Source: Gentiana macrophylla
Lineage: Eukaryota; Streptophyta; Magnoliopsida; Gentianales; Gentianaceae
Direction of reading: 5' to 3'
Assembly: GCA_026214975.1 (NCBI GenBank)
Contig: CM047806.1
Coordinates: 97,363,811-97,427,810, forward strand
Length of the DNA: 64,000 nucleotides
Shown here: positions 11,177-22,582 of the stretch, in pieces
Position numbering within the stretch: the stretch's first letter is position 1
How the letters are laid out: each line of letters begins with the position of its first letter
Notes under the pieces: model-generated
Databases searched by the model: none
The model's input: the letters and a program-made list of their open reading frames with translations, nothing else
Told to the model about the DNA's origin: nothing
Position numbers and translations under genes: made by a program

Positions 11177-12335
11177 TGTTGGAGAAAATGCCCAATTGAA
11201 GGGTTGAACAGTCAACTTTAGCGCTAATTACGGATAGGCTCCGATGTATGTCATCGAGAGTTAATAATATCATTAAATACTTCATACGGAGTAGTTGATG
11301 ATGGGCTTTTGAATCACTCGATTCAGATGTCGGGTGAATGAGAAATTAATGGCTAAAGTTGGTAGAAAATGTGTAGGAGATGGGAGTTGAAGGGAGGACC
11401 TCACCCCATTCTCCCACATTGGAAACTTGAGTGTTGGGAGCTCAAGTAATAAGAGCTAGTGTGTGCTCTTATAAATGTGCCCCAAAGGGCAAGGCACTTT
11501 TGTGCAGGAGGGAGGACTTAGATTATTCCACACGCCGCCAAGACGCGCGCCGCCCCCTCGAGCTCACTGGCTCGGCTCGGTTCGGGTGTTACTATTAATT
11601 TTTTGGACAAAATTTCTTTATGAAATTAATTCTAAAAATTAATTTAAGTAACTGTGTCATCGGACGAATAAGAATTCATTGAGTCATCCGACCAATCAGA
11701 ATTCATAGATGTGTCATTCGACCAATCAGGGTGCGGAAATAAAATTTGAAATTTTATTAATAATTTTAATAAAAATTTCAACCCCATGTCTTTTCCAAGG
11801 GGAAAAGTTTTGATGATGTTTCTCGGCCAATCATATTTGAGCATTGGTTCCTCCTCTCCACTATATAAAGAACCCCACGGATGAGAGTTTAAGCATCGAA
11901 TTTTCTCTTGTGTCTTTCCACCATAAAGAGTCAGTCATATAGATCTAGATATTGAGTAGAAGAGAAGTCGGAGCACTATGTATGTTCGCTGGAGCTCGGA
12001 TTTTTGAAGTGCTTCTAAATCCGAGACATAAAGCCGTTGTATCTTGGGAGACAGTTGCTGCTACCGTGGGCACCATAGCGGAGCAATTTGTCTTAAGGAA
12101 AGAGTAACTACTCGCCTCGGTTTGATCTCTAGTCCTTTATTTTCTACATCATAATTTTTATCGTTCGTTGTTTGAGTTAGATCTGTACGGTAAGATTGGT
12201 TGTGTTAGATCTGCTATATAATATGAGTTATTATATCTGCATGATTTATTTCCTAGATTATTTTCCCGTAATTTAATCCGTAAATTATGGATATGTTCCG
12301 TAAATCACTCCACACACGATACACCTATCCCAACA
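11177..12335 (+). mobile_element. solo LTR with perfect TSD TTATA
   Basis: The LTR is 1159 bp, from TGTTGGAGA to TATCCCAACA, flanked on both sides by TTATA (11172-11176 and 12336-12340). It contains a promoter box TATATAAAG at 11862-11870 with a short leader downstream. There is no internal region, so it formed by recombination between two LTRs of a full element. A copia-type origin is suggested by the TGTTGG start but is not proven. Confidence 0.9.
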
Positions 12336-12340
12336 TTATA

Positions 12341-12803
12341 TGCCATATCACCATAGTTTTTTTTAAAGAGAAGAGCATATTTACGGTTGTGGGATGGATC
12401 AAATCTTGTAGTGCGACTCATTAGGTCACTTTCAACTGGCTTTTATTTTAAAAACCACACGGAGGATGATAACATTGAATTGGAAGGACACATGGAGCAT
12501 CACATTGGAAGCACCCTTCAATTTTTTGAAGGGTTCAAACCATGTGTTAGTTATTTATTTTATAGCACTTTGAACTTCGTGATCAATTCGAGGCTAGCCC
12601 TTTACACGGCTAGTCAACTTTTCTTTCAAGATGGAGGATGCTAATAACAAGCCAAGTTTGTTTTACTATATTTTTCAATCCCAATGTACTTTAGGGGGTC
12701 TTTTTTTTTCTGGAAACATAGGATGTTGTAATCTTTCCTATGCGTAGGATTTTCCCACATCAGGTTTTCCATGTATAAGTTTAATGTAGGCAGGGCTATG
12801 TTT
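12341..12803. other. spacer with hairpin repeat copy 2, no gene recognised
   Basis: Immediately after the solo LTR the sequence resumes and holds the second hairpin copy (12507-12546: ggaagcacccttcaattttt, gaagggttcaaaccatgt). The frame 12387-12644 shows no recognisable domain. Confidence 0.5.
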
Positions 12804-12917
12804 CGTCTACGTAATATGGTATGAGGAGAGGGCCAAGATATGACTTTGTATGAACCTTTTCGTCTATGTAAAATGGTATAAGGAGATGGCCAAGATACGA
12901 CTTTGTATGAACCTTTT
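12804..12917. repeat. 57-bp tandem repeat, two copies
   Basis: Copies at 12804-12860 and 12861-12917 begin cgtctacgtaatatggtatg and cgtctatgtaaaatggtata and both end tttgtatgaacctttt. There are only a few substitutions between them, so the duplication is local and fairly recent. Confidence 0.9.
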
Positions 12918-14431
12918 CTATTTTTCTTAATATAGGGCTTCATTCATTAAAAAAAAGATTTGACTAATCGCTTCAAGATTTACAATATATTTATATGGGG
13001 CCAGAGGCCAGAAGGACAAAATGTAGTAACACATGTATAAAAATGTAGTAACACGTATAATAATTGTCATTCTCAACCATTTTAGATTAAAACTGTCATT
13101 TACAACCTTTAACATTTGTTATAAAATGTGGGCCTAAAAATTTTGAGGCATTTAAACTATTACGACTACAATCATTTGGCCCCTCAACTTTTTTTTTAAT
13201 TTAATAAGCCGGTCCCTTAGTTAACTAGAAGCGTACCTTATAGCCCTCCCAGGAAAGAAAACGAAAAAATTGGCTCTTTTGAAGAATATTAAAGGAATAT
13301 GCTTTGGAATATTCTACCTAGTGGCACGAGTTTGAGATGTATTTAAAGGGTAGAAATGTCCACTAGCAAGTTCAACCCTAATCCTCTTACTTCTCTTTCC
13401 TACATTTTCTCCGCCGCTGCTAAAATTGTGCCATTACCATGTCAGTTAATATTTATAGGCAAGAGGCCTAGAAATATAAGAAGTCCATTCTTCCTCATAT
13501 TTTATAAGGAAAATAAAAAACCATGCCTTGTGATTTAACAATTCTTGTTGAAAGGTTTTGGTTCAAGCTAGAGATCGTTGATCATGGCATATCATTTATC
13601 CTGGGCTTCATAAATAGGTACTCTCCCATTGTTTTTGTTTTCTCCTTTTATGCAATGTACTAGTTGGTATTTAATCCGATATCTGAGAACAACCAATTCT
13701 AGAAACACATGTGGAATAATTCATCAAATTTATATGGAAAATGATAATTTTTGTTGTTGGTCGTTAGAAATGTATATTTCTTGCCTCATATGCGTTGCAA
13801 ATCTGAAATTTTATCATATATTTATGACACCGTGTAAAGCAGTTTCCACTGTCTTCATAACAGAAGTGTTTTCCAGGAAAACATTTTTTTGGGGATCCTC
13901 TTGTTGTTTTTTTCACCAGGTCGATCCCATCGTTTTGTCTGCCATTCATTGTAAATGACGGGTCAACCAAACAATTTACGATAGCACACAAAGTATAAAA
14001 AGTAACCATATTTATGCATTCTTTGCTTAATTGTTCGGTGTATTTTCTCAAGGGTAGTGGGAAAAAAGACAAGAAAAGAAGGAGAAAAAATAAACAGACG
14101 GCGAAAAAAAAAAAGTTCATAAAGACATAACATTTAATAATTAGGCGGAAATGAAAAAATATAAAATGAGATATCAAAATAAAGAGGATGAAAAAAATAA
14201 TAAAAGAATTACGATGTGTTGAAACATAGATCAAAGGAAATATTCATTTTCGTATCGGAGTAGAGAGAGAATAAATGAATTCTAATCGATAGGAATTTGT
14301 CGGCAATAAGAAAATTTTCACTGGACTAAGCGTTTTAAATCTATCTCTACGTTGCCATTTTAAACATTTTTTATCTGTTTGTTAATGATGTCTAAGTGTT
14401 GGCAGACCCTTTTCGTTCAAGAAGAACTTAC
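12918..14431. other. intergenic DNA, no gene recognised
   Basis: The region is AT-rich with several open frames of 60-156 codons on both strands. None shows a conserved motif, and the longest (13764-14234 minus) is dominated by Phe/Leu/Ile runs read from A-rich DNA. The segment 13000-13050 repeats atgtagtaacac twice. No terminal repeats were found. Confidence 0.5.
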
Positions 14432-14743
14432 CGCCATGGAAGCTGCATCAAACAAGTTTATGCTCCCGAGCATGTCGTTCTCAGATTCCAATTCAGTTTT
14501 ATCAAACGAAGAGGAACGGTCAAGCAACTTTTTGATGTCAATCTCACTCCAAACATTCTTCTTGTTTGTTTTGTCTGCACATTTATCTTTATAAACATCT
14601 CCAAGGCTTCCAACCCTCTTTCTTTTATGCTCCGTATGATCTCCATTGTCTCCATCTCCCACTTTCCTTGAAACATCTTTAAATAGTTCATCTGTTCCCC
14701 ATTTTAGAATATCCTCAAGCTCTTTCCTGACTTGCTTATGAAA
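14432..14743 (-). pseudogene. exon-like fragment of a CHD3-type (CHR4/PKR1- or MOM1-like) chromatin remodeller
   Basis: Reading on the minus strand, one open frame gives QVRKELEDILKWGTDELFKD, then a basic linker (HKRKRVGSLGDVYKDKCADK), then DIKKLLDRSSSFDKTELESE and NDMLGS. The pattern ELEDI-WGTEELF ... KLLDR ... ENDMLGS belongs to the region after the helicase core of plant CHD3/Mi-2 remodellers. The segment ends in ATGGCG followed by GTAAGT (14431-14426), a consensus splice donor, and begins after ...AACAACAG (14744-14745), which can be a splice acceptor. The same bases can also be the start of the LTR at 14745. I find no ATPase motor or chromodomain, so this is one exon of a broken or captured gene. 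The choice among related remodellers is uncertain. Confidence 0.7.
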
Positions 14744-14744
14744 C

Positions 14745-15178
14745 TGTTGTTAAATATTGTCTTTCCTATGATCCACAATGCTGTGAGCTTGCAGATAAGA
14801 GCTCAAGAGTTTCAAAAAGGAAAAAATTGCTATTTTCTTACTGCAACAATTTCAGAGTGAATTGAGCAAGGATTAATTTGGGGTTTTTTTGTAATCCTCA
14901 GAGAATTTGTTACACATCATGATTCATGATCCTAAGCTATAAGGAAATGAGGATTCAGGCAAATCAGCGGAAAACAGTTAGAAGTTTGTTGTGTACAATT
15001 AAAGTTGTTGTAACCGTCTTAGCTAGCAGCAGTTGAGCATTTAGAGAGTCTATATATAGTGAGAGTCACAGTTTGTAAATTGAGATTTATCAAAGCAAAT
15101 CAATGAAATTCTTGTTTTCTCTGTGTTGATTGTTCTTAGTTTGATTCAACTATGATGATCTGTATTGTAAAATCAACA
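14745..15178 (+). mobile_element. copia-type 5' LTR with degenerate PBS
   Basis: The stretch is 434 bp, starts TGTTGTTAAATATTG and ends GTAAAATCAACA. It carries a TATATATAG box near 15052, followed by a leader-like region. The next bases, TGGTCTCGAAG (15179-15189), resemble the initiator-Met tRNA primer site TGGTATCAGAG of copia elements. The internal region that should follow is decayed or replaced; the plus-strand integrase piece at 17644-17885 may be its remnant. It abuts the remodeller exon, so it probably inserted there. Confidence 0.5.
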
Positions 15179-16205
15179 TGGTCTCGAAGAAAAATTCGCT
15201 TTCATCTAGCCGAAATCTCTGTTTTCCTTCATTGAATTTCTTTCTTTTATATTCTTTTTGTTTTCATTGCTGTATCTTTTCATCTGGCTGTTTTTGCTCT
15301 GAATCTGCACGAATACACTCCACAAAAAAACACCTAGAGTAACGCACGCATAAAGGCATTTTTCAAAAAATGCCACTAAAAGGAGGATATAGAGTCACTA
15401 GTACAGAAAACTTATCTAAAGCAATTTTGTGAGACCCTGCGGAGACACTTTACTATGTCTAAATTTAGTTATACATGTGGCGGCACTTTAAAATATCTTC
15501 TAATACATCAAAAATGGATATAGACACAATCTTAAATGACACTTTTCAACATAAAAAATGCAGCTAAGACATACTCATTTGGCCTACTTAAAAAGTAAAC
15601 GTAACCTAAGTAGAAATAAATTTGTCATAAAGCTTCCTTTATGAGGCATTAGTGTTCAGACTTTTAATAGTATTAAATTAAATAGATAGAGTTTTTTTGC
15701 TTTGAACTTCCACTTAGTGTAAATAATTCAAAGTTTCATCAGGATACTACGGTGAACGCAGCATCTTGAACCAAGAACCCAATCGTGATGTAACTGAAGT
15801 TAACACACATACTATTCCAAGAAAAGAGTGTCTATTTGTTCCAACGCATTAATGGACATGCGTTATATCCCAAAATTCATGAGTGCCCTAGAGACAGTCT
15901 ATATCTCATAGAAAGCAACCTGACTTTCACACTCACATAGGTAATTCCGTAAAAAGGTGACACTGCGAGTCACTTTCTCTGACAATAGAACTCTTTAAGA
16001 ACAATATTAGACATTTACCATGCAGTATTTACTCACACTAGAGATTTTACGAATGAGATTTATCAAATACTCTAGTGCCTCGTTCTAGTTAGATTTTAAC
16101 TTGTTTGTACCATTTGAACTTTGTTTATATTTCAAAACATAATTAAGGTTCCTGTCAAAGCTTACTATTGATGCATAGACCTTAATCTCATCCCTTTTGT
16201 TGTTT
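15179..16205. other. decayed element interior with a CACTA-like terminus at 15396
   Basis: No coding region was recognised. At 15396 the sequence CACTAGTACAGAAAAC resembles a CACTA terminus, and related short motifs (gacacttt, gcggcacttt) recur at 15442, 15482 and 15540, as subterminal repeats do. No opposite end or 3-bp duplication was found. The part from 15700 to 16200 might be LTR sequence of the minus-strand copia relic that follows. Confidence 0.3.
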
Positions 16206-17290
16206 TCACAATCATCTTTTTAGCCAATCTTTTCCTCAATGGATCTACTAGGTTATTCTTTGACTCTACATAGTCAATAGAGATTGCACCTTGTTTAAGT
16301 AAACCATAAGAGACTGATGTCTCAAGCTGAGGTGTTGTTGCTTACCATTGTAAGTCTTACCTTCTACTGAATACAAAGTATCTTTATTATCGCAATCTAT
16401 CATCACTGTTGTAGGTGGTTTTTCCCAAAAGAGAATATCAATTAACGAATTCCTCATCCATTCCGCTTTCTTATCTCAGATCACAATGCAATAAACTCGC
16501 TAACATAGTCAAATATGAAACACAAGTTTATTTCTTCGAACGCCAAGATACAGTTGCACCTCAAGCATATTTTCAAAATAATGAGATTGATTTAATGATA
16601 TAAATCCATCTTTCCTCATCGTTTTGATCCCTAAGATTACATTCGCTTCCCCTAAATCCATCATATCAAAGCTAGATTCCAAATATTGCTTTGTCTCATT
16701 TATGGATTACATACTTGGACCAAAGATAAGCATATATATCATCAACATATATGCAGACAATAATGCATGTACCATTTATATGTGTAAAGTAGATACACTT
16801 ATCGATTAAAATGACTCTGAACCTCTTTTCCAGCATTACTTTATTGAATTTTTCATGCCATTGCATAGGGGCTTGCTTGAGACCATAAAGAGATTTGAAC
16901 AATTTGCAAACTTTTTTTTTCTTGTCTTGATAAAGCAAATCCCTCAGGCTTCTCCATATATACTTCTTCCTCCAAATTACTATTTAGAAAAAGACATTTT
17001 CACATCCATTTGAAGAAAATTAAATTGTGCATCGAGGCATGAGATAACAACACACGGATAGATGATATTCATGCCACTGGAGCAGATGTATCAAAATAAT
17101 CTATTCCATGACACTGTTTAAATCCTTTAGCTACAAGGCGGGCTTTGTATTTGTTAATGGAGCCATATTCATTTAACTTCTTCTTGAAGATTCATTTACA
17201 ACTGAGTGGTTAGAACCACAAGGTAAATCAACAATTTCAATGTTTGATTTGAAATGATGGATCTCATTTCATCATTGACTGCTTCTTTCT
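16206..17290 (-). pseudogene. Ty1/copia reverse transcriptase relic (minus strand)
   Basis: The minus-strand translation 16938-16696 contains KVCKLFKSLYGLKQAPMQWH and then a YVDD-like box (CIYVDDI) about 50 residues later, the copia RT core. Flanking sequence on both sides, read in other frames, gives further RT pieces. Stops and frameshifts are frequent, no zinc knuckle or LTR belongs to it with certainty, and it is antisense to the neighbouring integrase piece. It therefore comes from a different insertion. Confidence 0.75.
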
Positions 17291-17589
17291 GAAAAAATGG
17301 CAACACGTGATGAAATGGCTTCAGAAATTATCATGGTTGCTACAACCAGGATAAAGGATATTCTTACGCAAATGCTTACAATCTAGGATGGAGTCACCAT
17401 TCGAGTTTCACCTATCAGTGTTCCTATGTTCCTCAAGATTATTTAAGTTATAATCTATGCCAACCATCTTATCTACAAAAACCCCCAATAAACCTCAGCA
17501 TAACCATTCAGATTCATGTATGCTTGGTAATGATATTGTTGAATTATTTGAAGCTACGAACTCCATGATTGAACGAGAAATAAGACGCT

Positions 17590-17898
17590 ATGAAAAAATG
17601 GTTTGAGAAAAGGTTACAAGTGCATGAACGAGAAATAAGACGCTACAAACTCCAAACCCTGCTGACAACTCATTCCTGCCCTCATCTCATTGCTGACTTG
17701 CCTCCAAAAATCTTTGGATGTACTGTGTTTGTCTATATTCATGCCCAACACAGAAGAAAACTTGATCCCAAAGCTCATAAGTGCATCTTCCTAGGCTATG
17801 CCAAAGACAGAAAGGGTTACAAGTGTTATTCTCCCACTGACAAAAGATTTTACAATTCTATGGATGAAAAATTCTTTGAAAAAACCCCATACTACCTA
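17590..17898 (+). pseudogene. Ty1/copia integrase C-terminal fragment
   Basis: Residues from about 17695 read LPPKIFGCTVFVYIHAQHRR, then LDPKAHKCIFLGYAKDRKGY and KCYSPTDKRFY. This is the conserved segment after the DDE core in copia integrases. The frame then runs into the truncated LTR of copia A at about 17899, so this is the junction of two elements. Upstream (17300-17560) weak gag-like text (YNLGWSHHSSF) may belong to yet another element. Confidence 0.75.
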
Positions 17899-18848
17899 AG
17901 TAGCTTTATGCTCAGTAGGGTCAGCAGGGTGTTTGATCGATTTAAATCTGATAGCTCAAGATAGATCCTTAATTTTCCTCAATGTTCATCACTTGTATCT
18001 GAATTTAAAGTCCTCTATTTATAGGTAGGAATCCTTGTGACTTATGTTTGAAATCAAACATAGCCGTTTCAGATTTCATCCCATTTGACTTGCTTTCTGT
18101 CACTATTCATAGTACTGACACGGTCAGAATGCTTTTTGACAGTTTTCAGTTTGTCCACCCTTTGACTTGTATTCATTGGATAAAGCTCTGTTTCTTTCCA
18201 ACGTCTCTTTGATCTTAACCATTGATTTGTTTGATAAAATCAGAGGTTGTTATCTGCCCTTATCCTTGTATTCTTCCAATGTAACCTTTGAATAATTCGA
18301 AATATACATCAGCAGGTTCCTGTGAATGTAAGTCTGCTGAAATGCATATCAGTCATCTGTTCCAAGGTTGCTGTGTTTATAAAAACACTTCAGCTGACTG
18401 CTCTTATATCTAAGTTTTTATATTGTGAAGTTAGATTACACTATTTTGAATATAACTAAGTTCCAATCACCACTTAACTTGTGGAACTTAGACCTTGTAC
18501 ACAAGGTTTATGTAATCAGTTTTGGTCATCACAGACTTCCCTAAATTCTGATTCCATATCCTTGATTTTAAATACTAAGTTTGATCCCTTAGCCTTCAAG
18601 AATCGAGTTTGAACCTCACCTTTCGCCTTTGACAGAAGTTCTTATACTAGTCTCATCGACTCAGGTACCTATCGATATGGGCAAAGTCTCACGATGAAAG
18701 TCACCGACCTTTTACAAAGGCTTGTTTGATCAAACCTATACAAGATCAAACTCTAATAAGCCTATACATTTGATCTGGACATCTTTTTGCCTTTGCTCTA
18801 TAACAGCTAGTCTGGCACTCATCACTAAAACTTAAAATAAGTCCAACA
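17899..18848 (-). mobile_element. truncated 3' LTR of copia A
   Basis: On the minus strand it starts TGTTGGACTTATTTTAAG at 18848, directly after the purine run AAAAAAGGGGAAAT. It contains a promoter TATAAATAG and stops at 17899 inside the transcribed part. The remaining ~700 bp present in the 5' LTR (49270-49424 and 37365-37956) are missing here, so the end was lost by deletion or by recombination with the adjoining copia integrase fragment. Confidence 0.8.
18016..18023 (-). promoter_or_regulatory. TATA box of copia A LTR
   Basis: The minus strand reads CCTATAAATAGAGG. The homologous site in the 5' LTR copy lies at 49542-49549 and is identical over this core. It would drive transcription of copia A toward lower coordinates. 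Confidence 0.6.
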
Positions 18849-18863
18849 ATTTCCCCTTTTTTG

Positions 18864-20121
18864 GTGATGATGCCAATACCCTCCTTACAGCAAAGCAAAG
18901 AGATTGAAAACAAAAACAGAACAAATATAGTCATTTCTCATTATAATCAGTTGTTCAAAAGTATTACAAGCTAGATTCAGCAAAAATAAAATGCATGTGT
19001 AGGTATGCTGATCTAGTGTCTTCTTTCTCTTTCCTTCTCTTGCTGCTCATTATATGCTCTTATTTCTCTAACCATATCTCTCATCCATTCATTTTCAATA
19101 AGAGAGAAATCAATGTGAGGATTCACTTCTTTCCACCATTTCCATGCCTCAGGTTGAGTAAGGTTGATTTGATGTACTCTAAAGCCTAAACGCATTTATA
19201 CTTCTTTGAATTCATTCAGTGATTCCTTTGCTGATGTGGTAGGAAGACTCCTTCCACCTCTTCCACCTCTATATGCAGATTTTAAAGCTTTAACCCTTGC
19301 TTCCCAAAACTTAAGTCCCAGAAAAGAATTTAGTCCCTCATGGAAACCCTTGTCATGGTAAGGTCTTCACTTGTTGTTGTACAGCTTCTTATATTCTCTA
19401 AGAAGATCATCAGTAAGTGGAAGTCTGCCAGGTGCAGGTTCTCTAAAAGCATTGGTGTCAGCTTCCCATCTCTTCTTTGCAAAAATCCTAGCAGCCTCTT
19501 TTGCTACTGCTATTTGGCGCTCTTCCCCCTTATTGACATCATCAACAAAACGGGACAGCAGGCCATGAACACACTCCTATGTGATCAGTAGATTGTTCAG
19601 ATGACCCTCCACAATTTCTGTTCAAGTGTCAACTGCTGTGATTCTTTCTTGCATTGTTTGCTCCAGTAGATTGATCCTCTCAGTAAACTTAGGATCCAAT
19701 CCAAGTAAGGTTAAGTGTTCCACCAGATCACCACAACAGCTTAGGTGCATCAACAAGCTTGTCAAGTTTCTGGTGAATAGATTCAAATTGGTCTTTCAGA
19801 AACTTGTCCTTCAGTGTATTACCTTGTTTAATCCCTCTCACATCTTGAGCAAGGTCATCAAGAGCATACTGAGTTGAATTAATATTGGAAGCATTAGTTT
19901 TAGTAGTTCTTCCTCTATTCTCCACTAAATTCATCAAGTCTCCAAACCTCTGCTCTTGCCTGTCAAGTTCAGTTCTTAAACTTGTAATGTCATTTCTGAA
20001 AGCCCTCAACTCATCCACAATCTGTGCTGGTACTCCACCAGCCATTCCTCCAGACATATGTCCAACAGACTCATCGGTAAGCTCCTCTACATTATATTGT
20101 GCCCTTTGTCTACTGACAACC
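18864..20121 (-). pseudogene. copia A extra coding region, distal part (coiled-coil segment)
   Basis: The clearest frame is 20057-19728 (110 codons). It starts MSGGMAGGVPAQIVDELRAF, then carries heptad-like RNDITSLRTELDRQEQRFGD and ends near DKFLKDQFESIHQKLDKL, a likely coiled coil. Farther down, 19195-19013 gives an acidic/basic WKWWKEVNPHIDFSLIENEW segment. It is the continuation of the region interrupted by the CACTA element at 20122 and lies between that element and the polypurine tract. The function of such post-pol proteins in SIRE-like elements is not settled; a structural or envelope-like role has been proposed for the group. I see no signal peptide or clear membrane segment here. Confidence 0.5.
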
Positions 20122-20139
20122 CACTACAAAAAAACAGCG

Positions 20140-20530
20140 TTTTTGCGACGGAATTTTTGCGACGGACCATACTTCCGTCGCAAATTTACGTTTGCGACGG
20201 ATGTTTTATTGTTAGCGACGGGACACTTGGCGGGATCGATTTTACCATTTGGCGGGCAATTTTGCGACGGACATTTTAATAATTTGCGACGGACTATTTA
20301 AATAAATTTTCATTAATTATTTTATTAACTGGATTTTTGATAAACTTTGCGACGAAATTAAATTCCGTCGCAAAATGCCTCTTCATGACGGAGTTATTCG
20401 TATTTTTTCATGACGGAAAATTGTATAAAATTTTATACAATTTTTTAATTATTTTATTGTTCAAAATTATAAATTTGCGACGGCAAGAGAGTTAAGTTGC
20501 GACGGACATTAATGTCCGTCGCAAAACGGG
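20140..20530. repeat. left subterminal repeat array of the CACTA element
   Basis: About a dozen copies of TTTGCGACGGA or its complement TCCGTCGCAAA lie here, some reduced to CATGACGGA. In En/Spm elements, subterminal repeats of this kind bind the TNPA-like protein; binding here is inferred from position and repetition. Confidence 0.85.
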
Positions 20531-20534
20531 CGGA

Positions 20535-22172
20535 TATGAGTCGATTTCCCCTTTTCTTCCTCATTTCTCTTTTCCTCTCCGCCGCCTCCCCTCTGCTCGA
20601 ACTCTGCTTCCGCCACCTCCGAACCACCACCGCCGCAGCCCACCACAAGGTAAACTCTTCCTCCCCTCTCACCCCCTCTCCCTGCACCCGATTCCCCCCT
20701 CCCTCCCCGCGCGCGTATTTATGTATGTATATTTTTTTATTTTTTTTCGTTTTATGTAGCATTTATGTATGTATATGTAGTATGTATTTTTATGTATCTT
20801 TTTTTTTTATATGTAGTATATATATATATGTATGTATGTATATGTAGTATGTAATATATGTATGTATGTATATGTAGCATTATTATGTAGTATGTAATAT
20901 TTTGTTTTTTTTTTTTTCGTATGTAGCATTATTATGTAGTATGTAATATATGTAGCATGTATGTAGATACAGTTTTATCAAGCATTTTGTAGTCAACTTT
21001 TAGCTATGATAAAGACCTTAAATCACAAAAGTTTCTTGAGACAAAATGTACCCCTATATGCAATATATAACATATAAAAATTCAACTCATTCCAAGTAGT
21101 ATAGGGTACTCAAAAGTGTGACACATCAGCACATCGTAAAGCTGTAATACAGACTTTCACAATCTTATGCGTTTTTGTTCAAGCATGGTGTGTGCTCTGT
21201 GTTGCATGAAAATGAGATATTATATATTCGTTTTGTAGCTTGAATTATGAGATTTCCAACCATATAAAGATCATGCAATTTGGTTCAATATTGAGCAAGT
21301 TATGGGGGTGTGGACATGGGTGAAAATACAGTCCAACACTTAGAAAAATTCAAAGAGATTTTTATCACATGAACCCTAATTTTGACCTAATTCAATTTTG
21401 ATCAAATTGAACAACTTAAAGCATGATTAGGGTCAATTCTAAGTGTATTAATATAATTAAACATGTTTCACATCATTCAGGTGAGTTTGGACCATTTCCC
21501 CAAAATTCCCAATTTGCCCTTTTGACCTACTTTCACCGATTTGACCCTATGATGATTCTCATACCAACCTAATGTGTTTTGGATCAATTTTAGGTTGTTA
21601 CAATGTAAGTTGAGGTCAAATGTCCATTTACCCTTAAGGTCAACTCTTTGGTCACCTTTCCCATTTTGCCCCTATCACATTCTCAATTTAAGCTCATGAT
21701 TTGTGATCATGCATTTCAAGTGAGGCTTACCATTTCTAGCCTTATGTGATGTTTGAGTTGAAATCATGCCTTTTCACACATACACACAATTGATCCAATG
21801 TGATCATGTGTTGTTATCATCAAAACCAATATACTCACATATTTTTGTCAAATTAGTGCAATAAAAGTGGTATGTATTATGTAAACCATTAGGTAACACC
21901 ACTATGAACTAGCCGGAAATTCATTAATTAAAAAAACACAATGAATGAACTAGCTTTGATATTGTAATGAGAAAAAGAAATATTATCCACTTACTTTGCT
22001 GCACTTTTTTTTACAGCTCAAAGAAGGTGTTGTAGTTACTCGGCTTAGCAAACAAAGAAATTGCTTGAGGTCGGTGTAGTTAGAGGTGCTATCAGAATCT
22101 CAATAGTTAGGGGATCTATTGCAAACCCCGTGAGTTACGAGATCTACAGAAAATCTCGCTTTCCTTGCACAT
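20535..22172 (+). other. CACTA leader exon and long intron
   Basis: A C-rich segment (20560-20649) ends CCACAAG followed by GTAAAC, a good splice donor. The sequence ttttttttacag ending at 22016 is a good acceptor. Between them lies 1.37 kb without coding signal, including a GTATGTATATGTA microsatellite (about 20717-20962). This fits an untranslated first exon and first intron of the transposase transcript. The splice sites are predictions. Confidence 0.45.
20717..20962. repeat. ATGTATGTATATGTAG-type microsatellite
   Basis: The tract has variable repeats of ATGTATGT, TATGTAG and TATATATA, with T runs at about 20800 and 20908. It lies inside the predicted first intron of the CACTA element. 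Confidence 0.8.
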
Positions 22173-22299
22173 ATTATTAATTAGTATAAACGCCTTTTTT
22201 ATTATAATTGCATTTAGATTAGTATAAACGCTATTTTCTCGTGTCAAATAGATGTCGGTGCAGAGGTAGAGGTGAGGTAGACGCGGTAGGGGTAGTTCC
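22173..22299 (+). repeat. CACTA internal direct repeat, copy 1
   Basis: This 127-bp copy starts attattaattagtataaacg and ends ggggtagttcc. Copy 2 (26061-26184) precedes the second gene. Each copy contains ATGTCG followed by AGAGGTAGAGG repeats that read as an Arg/Gly-rich N-terminus (R-G-R-G) when one base is corrected. The copy upstream of the transposase therefore looks like an orphan promoter plus first exon of the second gene. Confidence 0.85.
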
Positions 22300-22582
22300 G
22301 GATGTTGGTTGAAAATGATGATAAGTATGTGGTTGAATTGGTTTGTTGAAAAGTGGTGCTGTTCCTACCCGCTTGGAAAATGGTACTGGGGGTACTTTGT
22401 TATCCGGCAAAGCCTCCGAATTATTTTGACGTCGAACCTTTGACCATGAATCAAAATTTAGGTTATAGTGTTGTTAGTTTCATAGTAAGTTGAGTAAAAC
22501 CTGAGTTTGCAAAAGTGTTGAGACAACCTTCAAAGACTATTGTTAGTCTCATATTTTGTATGATATGATGTGTAGGATTGAA

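Noticed and set aside
13764..14234. 156-codon minus-strand frame
   Set aside because: Runs of Phe, Leu and Ile come from A-rich DNA; no motif and no splice or start evidence.
20140..20530. TTTGCGACGGA repeats as a CRISPR or regulatory island
   Set aside because: They sit at the CACTA ends in both orientations and are explained as subterminal repeats.
20454..20847. Two overlapping frames in the CACTA leader (102 codons minus, 116 codons plus)
   Set aside because: They cover the subterminal repeats, a C-rich leader and a microsatellite; the predicted splice donor at 20650 cuts the plus frame.
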